Shown here: one piece after another, positions 59,207 through 64,000 of the stretch
Layout of the letters: every line of letters begins with the position of its first letter
Position numbering within the stretch: the stretch's first letter is position 1
DNA from: Sorghum bicolor
Taxonomy: Eukaryota; Streptophyta; Magnoliopsida; Poales; Poaceae
DNA length: 64,000 nt
Assembly: GCF_000003195.3 (NCBI RefSeq)
Contig: NC_012871.2
Span: 3,707,997 to 3,771,996 of the forward strand
Direction of reading: 5' to 3'
The notes under the pieces: generated by a model
Database searches by the model: none
What the model was told of the DNA's origin: nothing
The model's input: the letters and a program-made list of their open reading frames with translations, nothing else
Made by a program: the position numbers and the translations under genes

Positions 59207-59413
59207 GGCCTTGTTTAATTGTTGTTGTAGCACTTTTATTTGTATTTGATAATTTGTTTAATCATAAACTAACTAGACTGAAAAGATTATCGTAAATTAT
59301 AAGTAAACAGTGTAATTAATTATTATTTTTATTTATATTTAATGCTCTGTGTATATGTCCAAAGATTCGATGTGACGAGGAATCTTGAAAAATTTTAGAA
59401 ACTAAACAAGGCC
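59207..59413. mobile_element. GGCCTTGTTTAG-type MITE
   Basis: The ends are GGCCTTGTTTAATTG and GAAACTAAACAAGGCC, with TAA duplications at 59204-59206 and 59414-59416. It is shorter than its relatives through loss of part of the left arm. Confidence 0.8.
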
Positions 59414-60984
59414 TAAGGGCATGTTTAGAAGAGATCTAGCTCTGGAAAAACAGATGATTCAGATCACTACATTCACTTAAATCCACCGTAAGGTTCATCG
59501 TGGAGTTGAGTTTCCTCTAACTTTTTCAGGAGAGGTGAACTATGGATCTGAACCCATATGTAAAATTAAAATACTACCCAAGAGCCAAATTGAAGAGAAG
59601 CATAACCATTACCCCGTCTCCGAGAGGTAGCTGGGTGCGACCAGGCATGTGGGGCGGGGCAGTGCCGTTCTTTGGCTCGGCAGCCAGCAGGTCCCGCCTG
59701 TCACCCCGCTTCCACCTCTCTGTAGCTTTGGAGGCGACCATTAAATTTATTTACCGAATCTATTCATTATGTAGTAATATTTTTTTTATAATAAATCAGC
59801 GAATAATATTTTTAGTCATGATTTTCAGTCAAACGAACCAAGTGGATTGGTCTAAAAAAGGAGCAAGTATGGTACAAGAAATGAATCGGTACCCGTGTGT
59901 AACTAGTGGCCTAGTGGGTTATTTTTACCAACTTCATCCTTGAATCTTGTAGTTTCGAGAGCACACCTTTGAGATGTTCCCTAAAATCTAGTTTTAGTTG
60001 AAGAAAGTGTTTGGGTTAGAAAAGTGAAAGTTAAGCTGTTTTTTTATCTTTTTTTTTTTAAAAAAAAAAACAGCTCTCCCGAGCAGACCCAAAATCTCTT
60101 CCTCCTTTTTTTTTTGAGAGGAACCCAAAATCTCTTCCTGGACCAGGACCAAACGGCAGGTCGGGCTTCTGTCGTCTTGTTGGGCCTGGCCCGTTTCGTA
60201 TTTCGTGGCCCATCAAGACAAAACCAAAAAAAAAAGGCCCGGCGGCTTGGGTTCTGAGCTAGAGGCCTGCTCGATTTTTCCATTCGATTTGATTCGCGCC
60301 TTCAAGGCGAGCCCATGCTTTTACGAAAGCTGGTAAGACGAGTATAGTTTTTTGCTCGTTGAAACTGAAACTACTCCGGCATCTAAAACTAGTGCGTAGC
60401 AAAAGATAATATAACAATAAATAAATTAATAATTGACTATTGAAGCCGGGAAGTGGTAGGATAATTTTTTTTTACAACATGCAAAACAGAAAAGATACAA
60501 GCAATGCGTTTATTTCTCATCAATCAAAAGATATATACTGCTGTACTCGCATTCCCAGTATCCAATTCAAACTGGAATTCGATTCGATTCGATTCCAGCA
60601 CTACTATCCAAATTCAGTGGTGGGCTCAGCGAATCCACCAATCCCCTCTACGCGCCTGCGTGGTGCGTCGGTAATTTGCTAGGCAGAATTGTGCAGGAAT
60701 TCTGCTTAGGTCAATCTCAATAGAGAATTTTATACACTCTCCTAGTTTTATGGAGATTAGACCCATGCTTTTACAAAAGCGGTGAAAAATAGATGTTTCG
60801 ATACTCATGAGAAAGTCATAGGAATAGGAATATTGGGAAGTGCATAATCTCCTTTTCGCTCATTCATTTAGTTAATGGTTTGGCAGAGCTCACAAGTTTT
60901 TCCTTTTCCGAGCTGATTGCTTTGGCGCACGTGTTCCCAAGTCTATAGTGTGTAATGGTATCATGAGTTGTTGTGCCTCCATCC

Positions 60985-61220
60985 TACGCAAAGCAAGAGA
61001 AAAAAAAAATGAAAAATTATAAAATCATAAAACATTTTAAAATTTTTCATCACATCAAATCTTACTATACATATATGAAACACTAAATATAAATAAAAAA
61101 TATAACTAATTATTTTATAAGATAAATCTTTTGAATGTAGATAGTCCATGATATTATTTATAAAATATAAAAAAAAATATTATAATGTTTATTTTGCAAA
61201 AAAAAAATTCACAACTAAAC
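60985..61220. mobile_element. Partial MITE of the same family
   Basis: Interior words TTTTTCATCACATCAAATCT and ATAAATCTTTTGAATGTAG are family-like and it ends ACAACTAAACAAAAG. Both termini are mutated. Confidence 0.5.
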
Positions 61221-61227
61221 AAAAGAA

Positions 61228-61983
61228 AGCTTTTCTCGTAGTACAAAAGTGGACAACATGGGCCCAAACGTATCCGGAGTCTCTGACAGGTCGGTCCCAG
61301 CTTCCACTCGCCCCCAGCCGCTCCAGCTCCAGCGTCCACCCTCCACTCCTCCAGGCAGGTAACAACAAGCCCAGGGCTAGTACTACGAGACAGGCGTATC
61401 CCACGTGTCGGCGAGCGTCCCCATCCGTCGCCACGTACCCATCCCATCCGACGGCTCTCCTTCGTCCATAGCCACAACGATCCACTCTCAGCCGTCGAAA
61501 CCCCGCCTCGCCTCGCGACTCACCCGGTCCGTCCACCCGGAACCCCACTGCGAGCCGGACCCCACAGCGCCCTGTCCCCACATGTCATCATCACCTCGCC
61601 GAGATCCCCCTCCCCCACCGCGCGCTGCTGCCATCTCCCGTCTCGCCGAGCCGCCCCCGCCCGGCGTCAGTGGCAGGAGGGGTGACGAGACCAGAAGAAA
61701 GCGAGGCGAGAGGCGACCGTCAGCCTGCCCGGGGCACTGCCTCCTCCCCTCATCGCCTTCCTGCCGTCGTGTGCGCCTCTGCGCCTCTCCCTCCCTTTCC
61801 GGCTTTCCCCGATCGTGAGTCGTGACCGCCGCCTCCGATCCCCACGACGCGGTTCTTCTTGTTCTTCTTCTGACGCCGAGCGCCACCGGTCCCAGCCGTC
61901 CCGTCCCGTCCCGACCCCGAGACCCGCGCGCTGCTCGCCGCCTTCCCCTAGACCCCGTGCGACGGGCTGACACTGATACCGCC
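61228..61983 (+). promoter_or_regulatory. GC-rich promoter and leader of the GT14 gene
   Basis: Base composition shifts sharply from AT-rich to GC-rich at about 61255 and continues into the coding region. The stretch is CT-rich with several CCCCG and TCCCT runs and no clear TATA. Exact transcription start is not visible. Confidence 0.4.
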
Positions 61984-63093
61984 ATGGCCGCGTCCTCGCC
62001 GATGGTGCTGTCGCTGCTCCTCTTCGCGTCGCTCACGGCGCTGCTGGTCCTCGCGCCGCGCCTGTCCCCGCCGCCGCAGCAGCCGGCCGCGGACGAGCAG
62101 GCGCCGCCGACCGCGGGGAGCGCCGGCGGCGGATTCCTCCGGGTCGTCGGCGTCGGCGCCGGCGGCGAGGAGGCCGACGACCTCCGCCTGTTCCGCCGCG
62201 CCGCGCTGGAGTCGTCGGCGGCGTCAGGCGCCAAGGCCGCCGCCCCGCCCAAGGTGGCGTTCCTGTTCCTGACCAACTCCGACCTCACCTTCGCCCCGCT
62301 CTGGGAGCGTTTCTTCGCGGGGCACGAGTCCCGCCTCAGCGTGTACGTCCACGCCGACCCGGCCGCGCGCCTGCTCCTCCCGCCCACCCCATCCTTCCGT
62401 GGCCGCTTCATCGCCGCCAAGCCGACGCGCCGCGCCGACGCGAGCCTCATCGCCGCGGCGCGCCGCCTTCTCGCGGCCGCGCTGCTGGACGACCCCGCCA
62501 ACGCCTACTTCGCGCTGCTGTCGCAGCACTGCGTCCCGCTCCACTCCTTCCCGCGCCTCTACGCCGCGCTCTTCCCTCCGGCCCCCGGCCCCCGCCGGCG
62601 GCCACGCAGCTACATCGAGGTGCTGACGGGGGAGCCACAGATGCCCTCCCGCTACGAGGCGCGGGGCGGCGAGGACGCGATGCTCCCGGAGGTCCCCTAC
62701 GAGCGGTTCCGGATCGGCTCCCAATTCTTCACGCTGGCGCGGCGCCACGCCGTGCTGGTGGTCCGTGAGCGCCGGCTGTGGCGCAAGTTCAGGGTGCCCT
62801 GCGTCCCGGACATGGCGCAGGACTCGTGCTACCCGGAGGAGCACTACTTCCCGACGCTGCTGGACATGGCGGACCCCGGCGGCGTGGCGCGGTACACGCT
62901 CACCCGCGTCAACTGGACGGGGAGCGTCGCGGGACACCCGCACACGTACGCCGCGCCGGAGGTCACGCCAGGGCTCGTCGCTGAGCTCCGCGCGTCCAAC
63001 CATACCCACCCGCACATGTTCGCGCGCAAGTTCGCGCCGGACTGTCTTGCTCCGCTCCTCGCCATCGCCGACACCGTCCTCTTCAAGGACTGA
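61984..63093 (+). CDS. GT14 (core-2/I-branching type, DUF266) glycosyltransferase, BC10-like
   Basis: A single coding exon of 369 residues. Plant members are Golgi type II membrane proteins; rice BC10 affects cell-wall strength (family knowledge). Residues about 6-24 form a hydrophobic signal anchor after a short N-terminus. A Pro/Ala-rich stem follows, then the Branch domain from about residue 88. Recognisable blocks are KVAFLFLTNSDLTFAPLW, SVYVHADP, NAYFALLSQHCVPLHSF, YIEVLTGEPQMPSRY, FRIGSQFFTLARRHA, DSCYPEEHYFPTLL and MFARKFAPDC near the end. Sequons NWT and NHT are present. The frame is open 54 codons upstream to 61822, but the ATG at 61984 places the anchor at the N-terminus and is preferred. 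The acceptor sugar is unknown. Confidence 0.92.
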   Translation: MAASSPMVLSLLLFASLTALLVLAPRLSPPPQQPAADEQAPPTAGSAGGGFLRVVGVGAGGEEADDLRLFRRAALESSAASGAKAAAPPKVAFLFLTNSDLTFAPLWERFFAGHESRLSVYVHADPAARLLLPPTPSFRGRFIAAKPTRRADASLIAAARRLLAAALLDDPANAYFALLSQHCVPLHSFPRLYAALFPPAPGPRRRPRSYIEVLTGEPQMPSRYEARGGEDAMLPEVPYERFRIGSQFFTLARRHAVLVVRERRLWRKFRVPCVPDMAQDSCYPEEHYFPTLLDMADPGGVARYTLTRVNWTGSVAGHPHTYAAPEVTPGLVAELRASNHTHPHMFARKFAPDCLAPLLAIADTVLFKD

Positions 63094-64000
63094 CGGACGG
63101 ACGGACGGGCGGCTGGTCTGCACCAGCACCATCGAGGTATGAATACATATAGCTACCCTGTCTGAAACTCTGAACTCTGAAGGCGAGCTTCAGGGCTTCC
63201 TCAAAATTAGCACTTATTACTGCCAGCTCTCGAGATCAGGATTATGAAACATTTTGCATTCCTGCAAATATGCAACGCCGATTTTGCAATCGTTGAAGCC
63301 GGGAGTGAATTGAAGCTTGACCCAACAGTTTTATTTTCACTGAAAAGAATTGAGATTCCACCCAACAAATTAGTATTTAGTATGGTCCCAGCCTACAGTA
63401 GTCTTTATGGATTATTCTTTCTATGTTGCTTTGTCTTGTCTTCCATTCCATCCCTGCTCAGCTGCTCTTATCCAGCAACAAAACAGAGTTAGTATTAGCA
63501 ACAATAAAGTCGAGTCTGCTTAATGACATCACGCAGTGACGAGTTGTAGTCAGAGATTTGAGTTGTCAACGATATCCTAATCCCCCCAACTAAGAAGAGA
63601 TCTCAACTATAATGGAAGCCTGTAATAACCGGCACTGACCATTGCCACGGACTGTCACTGTCTTCTCCTCTGACCCTGAGACTGGCCACCACCACACCAC
63701 TGCACCTGCTTGATCTTTCCGTGCGGATTAGGTTTCGTCTCGACTCGAGTGGTTGGGGGTTTAGTTCCGTTCCGTTCTCCGTGCTTGGATTTGCTCGAAT
63801 CATCAAGGCGCTCGCAAGTTGTGCTGAATCTAACAACCCCGTTTGGATCATCCTTGCATTGTTGCAGGTAGTAGCAGAGGCTGTGGCCAGTCAGGCCAAC
63901 GACGGCGACGGCGACAGCGAAAGCAGTGCCATTTTCTCATGCGGTCCTTCCCCCGGCCGCGTCATGTTCAGAGTTTTCAGTTCAGGTCCGTCCCTCTACG
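63094..64000 (+). other. GT14 3' flank, possibly with a 3' UTR intron
   Basis: After the stop the sequence stays GC-rich to about 63137, where GAG|GTATGA could be a donor. AT-rich sequence then follows up to TTGCAG|GTAGTAG at 63866, a good acceptor, after which composition is GC-rich to the window edge. This suggests a 3' UTR intron or the start of another exon or gene. No coding frame was recognised. Confidence 0.35.

Larger units (their letters stand above)
56520..61227. other. Intergenic with several MITEs, no gene recognised
   Basis: AT-rich sequence between the NF-YA and GT14 promoters. It contains MITEs at 58772-59000, 59207-59413 and 60985-61220. A short segment near 59750-59830 (TTTATAATAAATCAGCGAAT) is a repeat also seen near 47210. 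All open frames are short and without known domains. Confidence 0.5.

Noticed and set aside
61822..61983. 54-codon upstream extension of GT14
   Set aside because: Would move the signal anchor away from the N-terminus; low-complexity leader composition.
61488..62501. 337-codon minus-strand frame opposite the GT14 gene
   Set aside because: Complement of a GC-rich exon; the plus strand has clear Branch-domain motifs.

Overview
The window is nuclear DNA from a grass, most likely sorghum or a close Andropogoneae relative. This rests on intron-rich plant genes with GC-rich first exons, a very abundant MITE family ending in GGCCTTGTTTAGTT, a CACTA element with TTTGCCGAGTG subterminal repeats, hAT, LINE and LTR remnants, and genes recognisable as plant orthologues. 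Species assignment is inference. All gene models were spliced by hand from the sequence by following frame and homology across GT-AG (twice GC-AG) junctions.

Layout. 1-7772 (-): 5' three quarters of FANCD2, 20 exons in view, with a solo LTR in one intron; the 3' end runs off the left edge. 7773-10582: intergenic with nested MITEs. 10583-11859 (+): two-exon FAD-dependent oxidoreductase. 12839-14563 (-): four-exon organellar RimP-like protein. 14564-40628: a 26 kb gene-poor block made of tandemly duplicated segments (about 15.7-18.0, 20.6-26.7 and 31.1-36.2 kb) broken by a CACTA element, LINEs, an LTR element, Tourist MITEs and a Mutator-like pair. Inside it lie a Cys-rich host gene split by an LTR element and four sites resembling microRNA miR2118. 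40629-43983 (+): TatD-type DNase, 12 exons. 44835-46399 (-): chloroplast ribonucleoprotein CP33-like, convergent with TatD. 47087-47510: decayed copy of a GCK-domain gene. 48147-48767 (+): intact GCK-domain protein. 48890-51835: non-coding segment repeated three times. 52381-56317 (-): NF-YA transcription factor with a miR169-type site in its 3' UTR. 56318-61983: intergenic with MITEs. 61984-63093 (+): GT14/Branch glycosyltransferase.

The genes do not form one pathway: DNA crosslink repair (FANCD2), flavin redox, organelle ribosome maturation (RimP-like), nuclease (TatD), plastid RNA binding (CP33), a Cys-rich protein (GCK), transcription (NF-YA) and cell-wall or glycan synthesis (GT14). TatD and CP33 are, as I recall, also neighbours in Arabidopsis. 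The most interesting leads are the MIA40-like cysteine pattern of the GCK domain, the LTR-split gene whose frame is restored exactly across the target-site duplication, the degenerate miR2118-like array, and the in-frame intron and long linker of NF-YA.
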